This document shows, one piece after another, positions 44,326 through 56,868 of a stretch of 64,000 nt of DNA. The notes under the pieces were generated by a model. That model made no database searches, had not been told where the DNA came from, and saw only the letters and a list, made by a program, of their open reading frames with translations. Position 1 is the stretch's first letter. Every line of letters begins with the position of its first letter. A program made the translations under genes and the position numbers. The stretch spans positions 64,838 through 128,837 of the forward strand of contig DF239128.1 in the NCBI GenBank assembly GCA_000507305.1, read 5' to 3'. This DNA is from Breviolum minutum Mf 1.05b.01 (taxonomy: Eukaryota > Sar > Dinophyceae > Suessiales > Symbiodiniaceae).

Positions 44326-46113
44326 CTGACGAAGTTCCAGTTGATTTGATGGCTGGCGTTGAAGGAGTTGCAAATCGATCAACGGGGGCCGTTTCAGAAG
44401 TTGTGTTTCATTTCTGGCTTGATCCTTCCACCCCAAAACTTCAAATTTGCCATTGAGGACGCAAATGCTTCATCATCTCTCATCCTTCATCTTTTTTATA
44501 ATTTCATATGTTTTCATATGAACTCATCTTCTAAGCTTCACCCAAAAAAAAGTCTCCACAGACTTCCCCCTTTTCAGTCTCTCCAAGGTGCAGCTCTTCG
44601 GAACGTTTTCCAAAATGCGTGGAGCCGCGATATTTCTTCGTCCTCAAATGCTTGTAGGCTTGAACGAATCGGCCGCAGGATGCACCCATGGCTTTTCTCG
44701 ATGCTGATCGGGCTCACATGGGCGGATTTTTTTTGCCAAAAGGGGCTTAAAAGGAGGAAATGTAAAATGACAAGTAGGAAAAAAACTAGGAAAGTGTGTT
44801 TGGATGATGTGGAAGTTTATAATGTAACTTTGACATGCTTACATGCTTTTGTTTCTAGTGTCTGACTGTTTACTGATCTATATAAGCTGACTATTCAAGT
44901 TGTATCTGCAAGTCTCTTCTAGTTTTTGTCTCAAGTTTGGCGGTTTCCAAAGATCAACTTCAAGCTACGGCCAGTTCTTGAGCTGAAAAAGGGTGAAATG
45001 TCAGTCCGCAAGTTCCGTCGCAACCATGCCGTCATATTCTGTTTAGGTCGCTTGATAGACCCAGAACTGTAAGTAAATGTCAATGCGGTCAACTCTGCAA
45101 TAGTGTGCATTTCAGATATTCACTCTCCACTCAACACTGACCCTTTGTTAAGCTAGGTCTTCGAAGGGCAAGTGTGTGCAAGTGCCGTGTGCAGCATCAC
45201 ATCAAATATGTAGAAGACAGCGCTGGGACGGTTCAAAGGCCAAGGCCAGCTGGGCTTTCAGGGAAAGACCGCCATCCTGCAAGCAACGGAGGCTACGAGT
45301 TATAAGTTGCATCTCCAGGATGAAGTGTGCCAGTTGCATAGTGCTGAATCTCAACCCCCCTCAAGTGCAAGGAATCAGTGACATGGCACCGTACATATAA
45401 ATCTAAAGCTTCTTTTTTCGCCAAAATCGATATCTCATCTGTCTCGTTTGTCACCGATGGCCGCTCCTTGGATTTCAACAAATTGCTGCAGCTTTATTTA
45501 GATCTGACCATGGAATCAAATCGACGTAATTTCATGTATCTTGACTCTCTGAGCCAGGTACGAGCATCAGCCAACTTTCTTGACTAAGAATGCCCAAGTC
45601 TTCCAAAGCTTGTCCCAAAAGGTCGAAATCCTCACACAAATGGTGGTGGCAGCACCAGTTTCTTCATGGTTGATCGGACTTTGGATGTGACTTTCCAAAT
45701 ATTTGTCAGCATCATGCCACAGTAGCTGTGGCACACCCTTCATTTTACAAAAACACCATCTACAAAGCATCAACAAAAATGGCCTCCTCGGGTAACTGCT
45801 GACCGTAGTCTGCCATGCAACTCGTAGCCAGCCTGGCGATCCCTATGGATCCATGAGGAAATGGGAAACGATCTAAGGCTCCAGCCTGAGAACACCAGGA
45901 TGCGCATAAGATAAAGCCGCACATGCTCTTGCAACCTCCAAGGCTTGAGAGTGATGACACTGGTGCTTCTTGAGAACATGCATGAACATTGACAATGGAT
46001 GCAATATGATGCAATATGCTGCTAAGAATCAGAATACCGTTATGCACAAACAGCAACAAAACCATAACAAAACACTTTGTTTGTGGAGCTGCCTTCACCA
46101 CCAAAGCTGGCAC
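44326..46113. other. Intergenic; no firm gene
   Basis: Two plus-strand stretches look exon-like: 44941-45070 (FRRNHAVIFCLGRLIDPEL, ending before GTAAGT) and 45450-45558 (LDFNKLLQLYLDLTMESNRR, ending before GTACGA). They could form a plus-strand gene or be coincidental. No family is recognised. A minus-strand frame near 45770-45870 (ATSCMADYGQQLPEEAIFVD) may be the last exon of the helical-repeat gene. Confidence 0.3.
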
Positions 46114-49100
46114 CAGCTCAGATTCTCGCAGCACAATGGCATCACAAAGCAATTCATTGGTCTTGGCGTGGTAAATGGTCAGCCTAGCATAGGCCTCCAG
46201 CTTGCCAAGGCTGCTAAGGGTCAAATTGATTCGCGTTCATCAAAGCTGATGAAACAGCTAAAACACCAATGGCCCGTTATGGCAGTGTGTTAGAGACTGC
46301 TATTAGCACACAGAAATTATCATACATTCATTACATTCACTGACACGTAGGTTCTGAATGGTTCTGAGTGTTTTATTCAGAGAGCCCCTATTTCTCTGTG
46401 GCCTCCAGCAATCCAATCAAAGACGAGATCTTGGGCACCAGTGGCAATGCCAAATCCCCCTCCACCTCATCCTGTGCACGTGGTGGATGGCTGTGCTTGT
46501 GGGATCCCTCAGTGGATAAGTACCAAAACGCAGCAGTCCTCTGCATCTTCTGGCGAAGTCCCTTGAGACTCACCCTGGCATTTTTTTTCAAAAGAGATCA
46601 GGGACATCAAAATGGATCAACATGGACATGGTCTATGACCTCAAAACTAGGCTGAAAAACAAACCCTAGTAGCCCTAGAGATATATTTATATATATAGAT
46701 ATATATCATATAAATCACATACATATATATATATATCATGATATACACTATCAGCAATTCAAGACTGCCATGCAGGCATATCAAATCATCCGACGTCCAA
46801 ACCTCCAAGGCCAAGGTGTGGTTGGGCAAAGCTTCACTGATGCATTCGAACAATGGCGTATGTGCCATTTGAAAATGCCCATATGCCCGGCCCACCTAAG
46901 CAAATCAGACAAATGATATCAAATGATCATGGCAGCTCACGTCATTTTCCAGAAAGACTTGTCAATCAGAGACTGTACTACAGAGTCATGAGCTTAATCT
47001 TGAGGCACCCACCATGCAAAGCTCATCTGTGGTGTATGCCGGGACATTCTGCAACACATGCTCGGGGGCATTGTAGAATAAAACGCCTGAGAGATCACAT
47101 TCAGCCCAACAAAAAAAAATGCCTTTGCATACCGTTCGCTGCGAAATCTCACACAGCAAGTTGCCGGTATTGTATCAAATCAAGCTACCATGGCGGATGT
47201 CAGCTTCTGAAAAAGAAAACAAGAAGGTTGCCACAGCTCTGGGATACAACCTGGGGACGCAACAGGCACCAATCCCAGAGTCTTTAACAGGTGCTAGGGA
47301 AATAGGTTGAGTGGGTTGGCTGCCAAATTAGTGACCAGAAATGCACCCAAAAAAAAACGATAGGCAAAACTTGTACGTACCAGTCAGTTGAGGTATGTAT
47401 ATATATATATAGTTAGACACAATTTGATACAAATATCAAATAATTATCGTAGATCATTCGAAAATTATGTAAAGCTAAGCAGATTGCTTTGTCTTTTTGT
47501 TTGTAAGGTTCTAGTTGCAGCCTCGGAGCTCTGCAGCATGAGTACAAACATAGTCACCAATCTTTGCCTCGATTCGGAATGAGTCGTTGGTTATGGCGTT
47601 TTTTCCTTGCAAAAAAAAAGCTCCTAGGCAATGCCGTGGCATGGTGGAAGGTATGAGCCTTCAACGACGCACTCAAACAATCCAAGTTGCAAAGAGTGCG
47701 TCGTCACTTTTTCGCGATTTGGCAAAGGCGCTGGAAACCAGGCATAGCGATTGAAGATTGTGAGCTCGTATGCGACGCGGAATGTCATGTGCAAAATAGT
47801 CCTCAGGTAACCAAGGCTGATCTTCCAGGCTTCCAAATGGTACTTCCAAGTTACATCCTTCCAACTTCAACTTTATAAACATGTTAGCTTTACATCTTCC
47901 AGATTGTACTTCCCACATCTTCACCACTCTCATGACAGCATCTTTACCCGTCGAAGCTCGAAAAGAAGGGGGTTGGACATTTGCAGCCGTGCATGTGCGT
48001 TGACCAGCAAAGCAATGGCTTGAGGTTCAAGTTCACCTCTTCGACGGAAAGCCTCATCTCCTAGAAGCTCCAGCAAAAAACCTCAGTGATGCCAGGGCTT
48101 CTGAGTCCCAAGTGGTGGTTTTTGGAAGTTTTTTGTAGGACACCTGTAGACCCTGTTGAAAATGCTGAAGGCATGTTGCAAATCAACGACGGACAAATGA
48201 GATGGAAAATATCTCAAAGTCTGGATCTCCTTTTTCCCAAGGAGTTCCTGTTGGACTCATGCACAGAAGGATCATCTACTCTGCTGGATTGATGAATCCT
48301 CCATCATACGAGTCAGTCCTCTATGAAAAAACCTTTACGGTGTCATGAACGCGCCCTATAAACTTCCCCATCTTATCACATATTATCCATGTTCTGCGAT
48401 GCACTGCAGCTTTGAGACGATTCCGCACTTCTAGTCTTGCATATGCATTTGCCACCAATGCAAGCCTCATCAAACACAGCACACATTGGGCCAACAGCAT
48501 ATTGTCACTGTATAGTGCAGCTAGTAAATAAAAACAAGGTCACGACTTACTCGTGGATCGACCTACCACAACAAGACCCTCAGCTATCTTTAAAAATTAC
48601 AAATAGGCATTTCTGTTTCAAGCCTGCTTTCCATGACAATGACAAGGTCATGTCGGGGGCAAAACATATCAAAATCTTCAAGCCCAGTAGCGGCTTTCCT
48701 TCAAACTCTGAAATCTTGCGACAAATTTCTGAAGCCAAAATAGTGAAGAACCTCTCATCACCTGAGGCGCCGCATTGAAGCACTCCGACATCATCTAATT
48801 GTACAATCCCTGTTGATGCAACGATCTTGCCATCCCAGCCAAACTTAAGTCAACTCTATTGACTCCTTAAACACGCTTGCAACCTCCCCAGCTGGCAAAA
48901 CTCCTAATGGCAACAAGGCACTAGTGTTTAAGCGGGCAAAGCCATTGGCCACTAAAGCCAAATGCCAAGGTCGCATTGCTTTCACAACCTACCAGAGTTG
49001 CATACCTACAACCCATTTGCCGATGATAGGGGTTCAAAGTATGTAACTCGTGTGGTCAATTTTCATCGTACGTCCTTATAGTAAGAATGCTGTTTACATA

Positions 49101-50357
49101 CTCTTACTACATGGGATGCAACCCCGAAAACTAACATGTCCCCTAAAGTAGGGAGCCATTTTAAAGGGAAAGGATCGTCTTCCAAGCGCGATGTTTCAGG
49201 GGACATGTTAGTTTCTCCACATATTTTGATTCCTGAGATCACCAGGCTGCACGGCAGCGACCCACCTCAATAATTCTTTTCTTCAGCACATCCAGGAGCA
49301 GTTGATGGCGAAGCTTTAGACGAGCATAGGCATAAACCTCAAACACCAAATTTTGGGGTGTTAAAGGTTAACCCCTCATCACAAGAAACAAAAACAAGAT
49401 GTGTATCACAAGATATGACAAGATATGGGAACATATGGGTGTTTCGTTAAATGGTAATACCCCCAAAACACCCCAAAATGATCATTTTAGTAGGGAAAAC
49501 CCATGGTTGTTGGGGAAACCCACCATTTTAGGAAACCCCCAAATCCCATGATGTGCACACAAAATGTTGAGCCGATTTTAAAAAATCAAGCAACCAATTC
49601 CCCGAGTTGAGCAGCATTGAAATCATGGAGCTTCCTGAAGCCAAGCCGAGAAAGACGAGATTCGAGGCATGGACCAACTGCATCATCAACAAAAACCCAT
49701 CAACAAAAACTGCACCATCATGTAGAGTCATGTAGGGAATTTCGGAATATGTGGGTGTTTCCACAAATAAGGGTACCCCAAAATAGATGGTTTATAATGG
49801 AAAACCCCTTTGAAATGGATGTTTGGGGGTACCACTATGTTCGGAAACCCCCATATAGTCATGATGCATGTTCAATGATGAGTTTGTGGTCCTACATGGT
49901 CCTACTGTGTCCTAATGACACCTGCACACTCAGCAACATGAATTGCAGGATAGAAAGGTCTGAACATACGCCTCTTGAGCTTCTACTTGTCCATAAATCC
50001 GAAGACTCGCAAAAAGAAGGAACTGGTCAAATCAGACAAATCCAGTCCTCGCAATTTCTCTGGCCATTAAATTGAAAACCAAGCGATGTTCCACGTCCAA
50101 ACGTGCAAAGGCCGCCAAGTAGTGCCTGGGAGTTGCCAAAGCCATGATCTAGAGTAACCTCACCTTTCTTCAAACACACAAAAACACATCAACAGCAGAT
50201 AACAGCAGCATTCCCCCTGGCTGATTTGACAAAGCTGCGTAATGTCTGCAGCTGCGAACTGTCCCAGAATGGCTGGGGTAGACTCTGCAATACGGAACAT
50301 CATGTCACGGTCTCTGTAGCGCATTCGAGCGAAGGCGGCTAAGACCCTAGACATGTC
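46114..50357 (-). CDS. Helical-repeat protein (OPR/heptatricopeptide-like), about one repeat per exon
   Basis: Eight minus-strand exon candidates share an ARL-centred helix-turn-helix pattern. 50357-50231 (VLAAFARMRYRDRDMMFRIA); 50125-50048 (YLAAFARLDVEHRLVFNLMA); 49678-49595 (LSRLGFRKLHDFNAAQLGEL); 49337-49266 (VYAYARLKLRHQLLLDVLKK, donor GTGGGT); 48951-48884 (ANGFARLNTSALLPLGVLPA, donor GTTGCA); about 48751-48703 (FFTILASEICRKISEFE); 48081-47948 (GDEAFRRRGELEPQAIALLV, then NAHARLQMSNPLLFELRR, donor GTAAAG); 46210-46114 (LGKLEAYARLTIYHAKTNEL). This matches the 37-40 residue repeats of RNA-binding OPR/heptatricopeptide/FASTK-like proteins of algae and alveolates, usually organelle-targeted. 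Three introns contain short inverted-repeat elements. The N- and C-termini are not defined; exons further right (53.8-55.2 kb) may be the start. Confidence 0.62.
46211..47947. other. Long intron or gene gap
   Basis: No clear exon between the last two helical-repeat exons. A TA-rich tract lies at 46679-46740. A minus frame at 46388-46570 (RAQDEVEGDLALPLVPKISS) is weakly protein-like. Confidence 0.3.
49127..49214. mobile_element. Short inverted-repeat element (88 bp)
   Basis: Terminal inverted repeats of about 21 bases (AAAACTAACATGTCCCCT on the left, AGGGGACATGTTAGTTT on the right) flank a 46-base interior. It lies in an intron of the helical-repeat gene. Confidence 0.75.
49435..49545. mobile_element. 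MITE, family A (second type)
   Basis: It starts ATGGGTGTTTCG and ends GGAAACCCCCAAAT, so the tips are like copy 1 while the interior differs (AAAATGATCATTTTAGTAGG, GGTTGTTGGGGAAACCCACC). The interior is shared with 40716-40792 and, inverted, with 63636-63754. Intronic. Confidence 0.78.
49751..49854. mobile_element. MITE, family A copy 2
   Basis: Begins GTGGGTGTTTCCACAAATAA and ends GGAAACCCCCAT. The interior (GGTACCCCAAAATAGATGGT, then TTATAATGGAAAACCCC) closely follows the copy at 2003-2110. It lies 205 bases from another family A element, in a neighbouring intron of the helical-repeat gene. Confidence 0.8.
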
Positions 50358-51384
50358 CTGGGCATGTGTGAGGCCAAAACATCAGGGATTTCTATTGGAA
50401 TCTTGATGCCTCCACTGCCGAATGGTATCAACACTGGATGTGACATTGCAGTTTATAGCTTGCCTGCATCGTTCTGTTTGGTCTCATCCTGGAAGTAGCT
50501 TATCAATCCTTTTGGCACATGTCAAACCTGTTGGAATTTGGCTAAGGCCAGGTCTGCTGGCTGCATACTGGGTGCAACTACCACTGCCCTGGCTGAAAGA
50601 TTTCGCCAAAAGTGGACGCTCTTGCGATTTTCTTTTGCAGCACCTCAATGGATTCATCGAATTGATATTGGATGAGGTCAAACTATCCTGCAAAGGTCTG
50701 ACATGCGTGGTTTAATTGCAGGACATAATACATAAGACATAGCGACATTCTGTCTTGGTCACAGTTTGCAATGTCTAAATGGCATCATGGAGATTACAGT
50801 ATCTCTGAATTGCAACCAGGTATCGAAAGGCCTTGGCGATTCGGCAGCATCAAATCATGTCAAATGCGTTGTTTATATGATGACCCTCAAAAAAAAAAAC
50901 ACGCAAGCAAAACAGATCGAAACAGTTTTGTTTGATCTGAGGTGAAAACTAGCTTGGCAAGTGCAAAAGGACTAAGCCGTGCAATGGGATCTGTTCCCAC
51001 TGCGGCATTATCCAGCAATGCCCGGCAAACCAACGACCTCGGTCAAAAAGGCAAAGATTGATTGCTTTCAATCTCAAAATGCACAACCTTAATCCTGCAC
51101 TGTAAAACCCTCATACCTCTATATATATATATAATATACAGACCTAGACTGTCCAAAGGCGTCAAATGTTAGCCCCAGGTCTGTGTTCGGTGGTTAAGGG
51201 GCCCAAATTTCAGACCCTTGGAGGATTCATGTATATTCATTGGATTCCTTGATTCTGTACGTGTCTGTACGTTAATCGGTGGTATGCTTCTATGTAAACA
51301 TCTAAGAATACTTGAATACACCACACCACGTAGAGAGAGAGAGAGATACACATGCCATTGACATATACATTTAGTATATCATGC
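50358..51384. other. No recognisable gene
   Basis: A 97-codon plus frame at 50422-50715 and its minus shadow were examined; neither shows a motif. A TA tract lies at 51119-51136. Confidence 0.35.
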
Positions 51385-51463
51385 GCTGAATCCAACAATT
51401 TCACTCTGCTCTTGGCTCACTGGGCAACCGAGCTTTCGCAGCATGGCTGAAGGTTTGCCATGG
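51385..51463 (-). CDS. Candidate terminal exon, unknown protein
   Basis: After a CACACAG acceptor the minus frame reads HGKPSAMLRKLGCPVSQEQS, then EIVGFSA and a stop. It is short but protein-like, and could end a gene that lies to the right (for example with 52279-52420). Confidence 0.28.
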
Positions 51464-52278
51464 GCTGTGTGGACCCGTGGTTTTCCCACAAGGGGCAACT
51501 CAAACAACTCTGACCAAATGCCAGTAATTTGAGGCAGGTTCCTCACTAGGCTGGTCTACTGATGTAGGTGCGTTTTTTAGTCGATGTATCATCATTGGCA
51601 TCGTTTCCTTTGATTGTATATAATTGATTAATATTGATTGTACATGTTGACAGCTAGGGCCTAAGCATGGCTTAGAGGTGTAGCAAACGCATCTGTAGAG
51701 AGGGGGATAAAGCAGAAATATCAGTCTGACCATGCACGCGTTGCTTTCATTGCTCTAATGCTTCTCTAGAAACCTGTCAGAAACCTGTAAGCAAAGTAAA
51801 GTTCATTGCCTTGGCTGACTTTTCTGTTGAAGCGGGTTTCACAACACTTCACGGGGCCAATATGTTGCTATTGTGCTAGCTGTTGTTAGGCTTGTGGCAC
51901 AACTTCCACGCTGCAAGATTCTGACATGCATTTTGAACCTGAAAGCGCTAAGGTATCAAAGAATCAAATGTCACACACAATACACAAGACAAGGCATCAT
52001 GATGTAGAAGCTACCAGTAGAGCAGGGTATAAGCAGCACTGAAACTCACAGCACTGGATCCAGTGCGCCTCTCCCAAGAGGTAGCAAATCAATGAGCCCA
52101 TACAGGTATCTCCAGCACCTCACAGTGGAAGCTCCGTTTTCAAATGCTTTGAGTCTTGAGTCGTACCCCCTTTTTTGGGGTGTCTTAAGTTTAATCCTGT
52201 AGTTCAAAAACTATGTACTATATACACATACTATATAAAATATATCCTAACCCAGTGAGATCCCACATCCCCATATAT

Positions 52279-52420
52279 CTATGCTACATCATTCAATTCA
52301 GCTCCCGGTTTTGCGCATAAGAAATCAGCCACTTCGTTGCCTACTGTGTCCGCCACAGGTGCTGGATTGCCCTGCGGCCCCAAAAACGAATGACGAATGG
52401 CATGGTAGCAAGGTCTGGGA
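52279..52420 (-). CDS. Candidate terminal exon, unknown protein
   Basis: The minus frame reads RPCYHAIRHSFLGPQGNPAP, then VADTVGNEVADFLCAKPGAE, LNDVA and a stop. The possible acceptor GGTTCCCAG lies at 52421, immediately left of a MITE. No family is recognised. Confidence 0.35.
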
Positions 52421-52435
52421 ACCCGTCCACAACGA

Positions 52436-52542
52436 CTAGTTGGTGGTTGAACCACCCCCATTTGAAAAAGATGTTCGTCAAATTGGATCATTTTCCCAAT
52501 TTTCGGGGTGAAAATTCCAAAAATCTTTGAAACCACCTCCCA
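52436..52542. mobile_element. MITE, CTAG family copy 2
   Basis: The left tip CTAGTTGGTGGTT is identical to the copy at 36871. The interior TTGAACCACCCC, CAAATTGGATCATTTTCCCAATTT and GGGTGAAAAT is conserved, and the right tip (AAACCACCTCCCA) has diverged. Confidence 0.72.
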
Positions 52543-53834
52543 CATGATAAATGTTATGAATTCGCAGTGAGTTCAGGTACCAAGTTTGATCTCGTGAGCA
52601 CACCTGCAAGTCGATGGTCTTGGGGGACTCACAGGGCGGCTTCACTGTCAGTGAGGTGGCTTGCCTCGAGAACTATGATTCAATGATAGCTTTGCAGCAT
52701 GCTCTTACTTTTACAACAGTACTTTATTGCATATACTATGTATATAACAACAACATGTAATCACAACAATAAGAAGGTATAACAAGCTTTAACCATCAAT
52801 GATATATCATATGACAGTAACCTGTAAGTAACTTCATGAATTCCTCTGGGGACTCAAACCCAGAGGTATTTCGAAAATAGGCAGTGGCCTCAATTCATCC
52901 AAGTTCCACCTGCTTCTTCGAATTTCTTCGGAAATTTGAGGCACAAACTCCATCAGGACCGCGGGTGATCACGACCTGATCCGCTGGAGGTTGGCATTGC
53001 GATTTGAGGTTGGCTGGAAGTCTGAGAGTGGAACCAACTTGGAACCTTTGTCAAGCCACCTTGAAACATTGTTGTGGCTCTGCATTTTGAAAAATCGTGT
53101 GCAATACACAAAGCACAGCACTTCATTGCGAGCATTGCTAGATTAAAAAAATACGTATCTGATATATCCTTACGATGTTTTCTGTTTGCTGACCAGCGTC
53201 TTTTTTGCGACCGCCTTGCAAAAGACAAATTGGCACACAGGAAGCTATGGTTGCGGAGGCGCATGTTGCAAATCTACTGTACCTCTAAATCAGCTCCGAC
53301 ACCATATAAAAACCTGCATTTCAGCGGCAGCATGTGGCAGTGGGAGTGCGCAAGCACATCATGTGCAATGCCGTAGGCAAATTTGTGTGGAAAACTTGGC
53401 TTGCTGCTCAATGTCCGCATCCGAAGACTTCACAAGGTCAGCATGCTGTGCAAATGCCTGTGGAACACTTTCATGGCATAGTTGGAGGGTGATCCCATCA
53501 TCACCATGGTCATGTATACATATACCATAATGGTCCCAAGGTTTGGCCAAACAACCCCAGCCACCTCTATGCGACTTGCATAGGCGCTAGGGCCTCACGA
53601 TTCGGCAAACAGAAAAGCTCAGGGTGTCAACTCGCCATCTCGCTCTCGCAGCTCAGATGCCAACTGCTTTTGATCATTGGACCCCTCAAATTGGGATCGA
53701 AGGATGTGAATCCTGTGACAAAAATCTGGTGTATGGCAAAGTCTGTTTTTTTTTCAGGAAGGCAATCATCATGATTGAGCAATTCACTTCTGCCACATTG
53801 ACATGTGTTTCAATGTGTTTCATGTGCCGCATAC

Positions 53835-55165
53835 CTCCAGCACTGTGAGCTCGTCTAAAACCTTCTTCAAAGGCCTTCATGGCAAGTTCCACGAAACTCT
53901 TGGTGTGCGATGTCGGGCTGGTGGCAGTTGCATGCAATTGCTGGATATCTCCACCTCTGCTACTGCTGAGTCCTCTAGCGTGATGGCCTGCAGAAAGCTG
54001 GTAGGCTTAGTGTCGCCCTGTAAGCAAGTAATCTCTCAGTATCAAGTGTCCTGCAGTCACATACTTCACAACATGATCATAATGGTCAGTTTGTGGCGCC
54101 GAATTTTGTCTTGCTCAAAGGCCCACAATAAACATCCAACTTCTGAAACAGGTACCTTAACAACAAGACGTCTCTTCTCTGCTGAGCTGCAGACTCCCAA
54201 ACTCACGTGAACTGCACTAAAGGATCGGCCCTGGAAGAGCTCTGCCACTCCCCTGGCAATTTTCAGATGCATTCAAAACATATCAGGCTATAGTATGTCA
54301 TTGCTAACAATAACAATAGCAATAACAATGATGATACTAGCAATAATCAAAATATTATATATATATATATATAACATATATATGATGTACTGATGCCAAA
54401 GTCGTCCTTTTTGCAGACCTTGATTTCAAGCTTACTTCAATATACAAATGTGTAGTAGCAACAATCATCAATAAACATTCTCGTAGGCAGTAATCCTATG
54501 GCCCACAAAAGAATAGAAAACTGCTTTCTTCTTGCCATGCGCATATTTATACTAAATTATGTATACAGTATATATATATTGTCTATCTAATTAGATTGAA
54601 ATATATTTCTATATTTTCTATCATATTGGAACAATGATTAGTTGAGCCTTCCTCTTCAGGTCATTGAGGTCACCAAGGTGCAGGCCTTGCAGTGAGACTT
54701 CGATCTGCAGCGTTTTCCTTGAAAAACCTGGGCAAACGTCACACCCGGCCATGCACTGTTGCCATGTCTGAATCTTCCTGCCTATCACTGAGCATCACAT
54801 ATATGATCAATTAGATATCACACATGGTGATACAAAGTGAATCAATGCAATATGAAACATGATGATACAAAGTGATAACTGACGTCACTGGCTTACATTT
54901 TGTGAACTGGGTTTCGTACGCATAGCGAACATCTGATCCGGGCGGTTTGCTCACCTGCCAAGATTGTGCCGGTGGCCACTTGCCCTACTATATGCTGGAA
55001 CAAAATGCATGCAAGAGGCAAAGGCGAGCGTAGAAGGGTTTGGCAGACGCTTTACCTAGCATTGCGAACAGCTTTCCTCAAGCTAGATGAAGCCAATAAG
55101 AAAAATCTTGAGGGCAAAGCCATACTCATGTCAATCTTGTCAGCATCCAAGGTCTTGTACAGCTC
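53835..55165 (-). CDS. Candidate exons, possible 5' part of the helical-repeat gene
   Basis: Three minus-strand candidates were read. 55165-55056 (ELYKTLDADKIDMSMALPSR, then FFLLASSSLRKAVRNAR, donor GTAAAG); 54252-54207 (GVAELFQGRSFSAVH, donor GTGAGT); about 53945-53835 (SPTSHTKSFVELAMKAFEEG, then FRRAHSAG, donor GTATGC). All are helix-rich with proper acceptors. Membership of the gene at 46-50 kb is a guess from strand and style; the two candidate terminal exons at 51.4 and 52.3 kb argue against a single gene. Confidence 0.32.
54354..54375 (+). repeat. (TA)n microsatellite
   Basis: Uninterrupted AT/TA run in an otherwise gene-free 600-base stretch (54260-54960), which also has CAATAACAATAG-type repeats at 54305-54345. 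Confidence 0.9.
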
Positions 55166-55884
55166 CTTCATGAAGTCAGGAAAAACACATTTCCCCGGGT
55201 TCACGACCCGTGAAGACCCTCTCCTCACCGAAGAGGTCGGAAGATAGCGCTCCAAGGAAGCTCACTTTGGCTCCCAGCCTCTGGAGTTTGATGTTTGTCT
55301 CAGGGCCCACCCTAACTGCGACTTCAAACTTTATAACTTGTAACTTATCTCCTTAGAACTTATAACTTGTAACTGATGAAAAAGGATTCCGACAAGGGGT
55401 ACAATGTGCTATCATAGTCTCATAATGTCTCAGATATTGCACATGAGTTCCCTCTCCAACCCTCATCCTCACCCATGCCTGGAGGCTGCTATGCATACGT
55501 TCAACGGGGCGCCTTCGACCGGTTTCACGACAACATGCGGGACTTTTCTCATCAAAATGTCCGAAATTGTCCGAAAAAGGGATGGTGTACTTGAGGAACA
55601 TGTATGATGGTCCAAGATCCTGGTCTGAAAGATTTGCGTCAAATCGACATGTTCGCAGGATTCTATCTACAGTATTCTATAGTATAGTATAGTCTAGTTT
55701 TGTATGTGGCTTCAATTGCCAACCAAGCAGGAAGGATTTGAATTTCGATAGTTTCTGAACCCTTCAAACGGAACCAACCACAACATGCCATAGCAAGATC
55801 AGCCTCCGGGCCGGGGAAGGAAGGCCTGTGGCATGGGGCAAAACTGGGCAAAACTTGGTGTTGACACAGCACCCGTGACTAGGG

Positions 55885-56049
55885 GAGAAGTACCATCTCA
55901 TCCCCCGTTGCCTGCTTGCCATCTGTAGTTGTGACGGGCAAAAAATCAAACAGTGCCTGCCAATTGATCGGCTCATCATCACAAACTTGGTAGCAAAAAG
56001 ATGCTGACTCGCAAGCCTCTCCGACAATACATACGCTGCGCCTAATCTG
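55885..56049 (-). CDS. Candidate terminal exon, acidic unknown protein
   Basis: After a good acceptor (GATGTTGTACAG) the minus frame reads RRSVCIVGEACESASFCYQV, then CDDEPINWQALFDFLPVTTT, ending DEMVLLP and a stop. Protein-like; no domain is recognised. Confidence 0.35.
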
Positions 56050-56271
56050 TACAACATCAGCATACATCGGCACACAGCATACATGACACAACTGCACAGA
56101 TGCTTGCTATTCTGTTCAGTTTCAGTTCCAGTGGGATCTCTTTGTCAGTCAGTCATGTCTCCAGTTCCCCCAGCTGAACAAACCACCTGGGGTTCCCAGA
56201 CCCTGACTCTGCAGTCCGAGCCTTAGTGAAACCACGCCGTTCGGAAGTGTCAAAAAAACATCACAATCTTC

Positions 56272-56765
56272 AAGGCTCTGGCTGTGGATGAGGATTTGTT
56301 CACCATGATGGCACAGCTCAATCCCAGACCTTCAGAAATTGAAGCTTGGGGCTTGGATGATGTAGGATAGTCGGATAGCAAGCAAATATGAGTCATTTTG
56401 AGGAGATTTCAGTGTATTGGATTGGTTTTTGGTTTCAATGTTTCAGCTCTGATGAAATCTTCTCCTGAACATGTCTTGAGTCCATTGGCGGAATTAATTA
56501 TGAAATGGATTGAAATGGGGAGAAATGGGGATCTCATCAGGATTGGCCTGCTAGTGCTGCTAGTGCACGTTGAGACCAAACCTCAGTACAGCTTCTCAGG
56601 TTCCGTTTGGGCTCTTGGCACCATTGATTGGAAGCAGGGCAACAGCCATGGGCCATGAGGTCTTCAGAGCACTTGGAGAGTACATGAAACATCTGGAATC
56701 CTGAGGCACTACTGCCAAGTCAAAATTTGACACCATCCAGCTGGCCTCTTATTGCTTGAACAAGG
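56272..56765 (+). CDS. Candidate plus-strand exons, unknown protein
   Basis: Plus-strand stretches with signals were read. 56272-56357 (after ATCTTCAAG, ALAVDEDLFTMMAQLNPRPS, then EIEAWGLDD before GTAGGA); from about 56447 (after TTTCAG, MKSSPEHVLSPLAELIMKWI); 56661-56706 (VFRALGEYMKHLES); 56728-56765 (KFDTIQLASYCLNK before GTACAA). They suggest a gene convergent with the MORN gene. Frames between them were not reconciled, so the model is loose. Confidence 0.35.
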
Positions 56766-56868
56766 GTACAACTCCCATCTGGCTATGGCATTGATGCTCA
56801 TCATGCAGAATGCCATGAGGGCCACTAATGTACACTTCATGACCAAGCTCCACTTGTGAAAGCTTCAG

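Noticed and set aside
49528-49764. 78-codon minus frame over the MITE region
   Set aside because: The exon signal in this stretch is in another frame (49595-49678). The long frame reads through a MITE.
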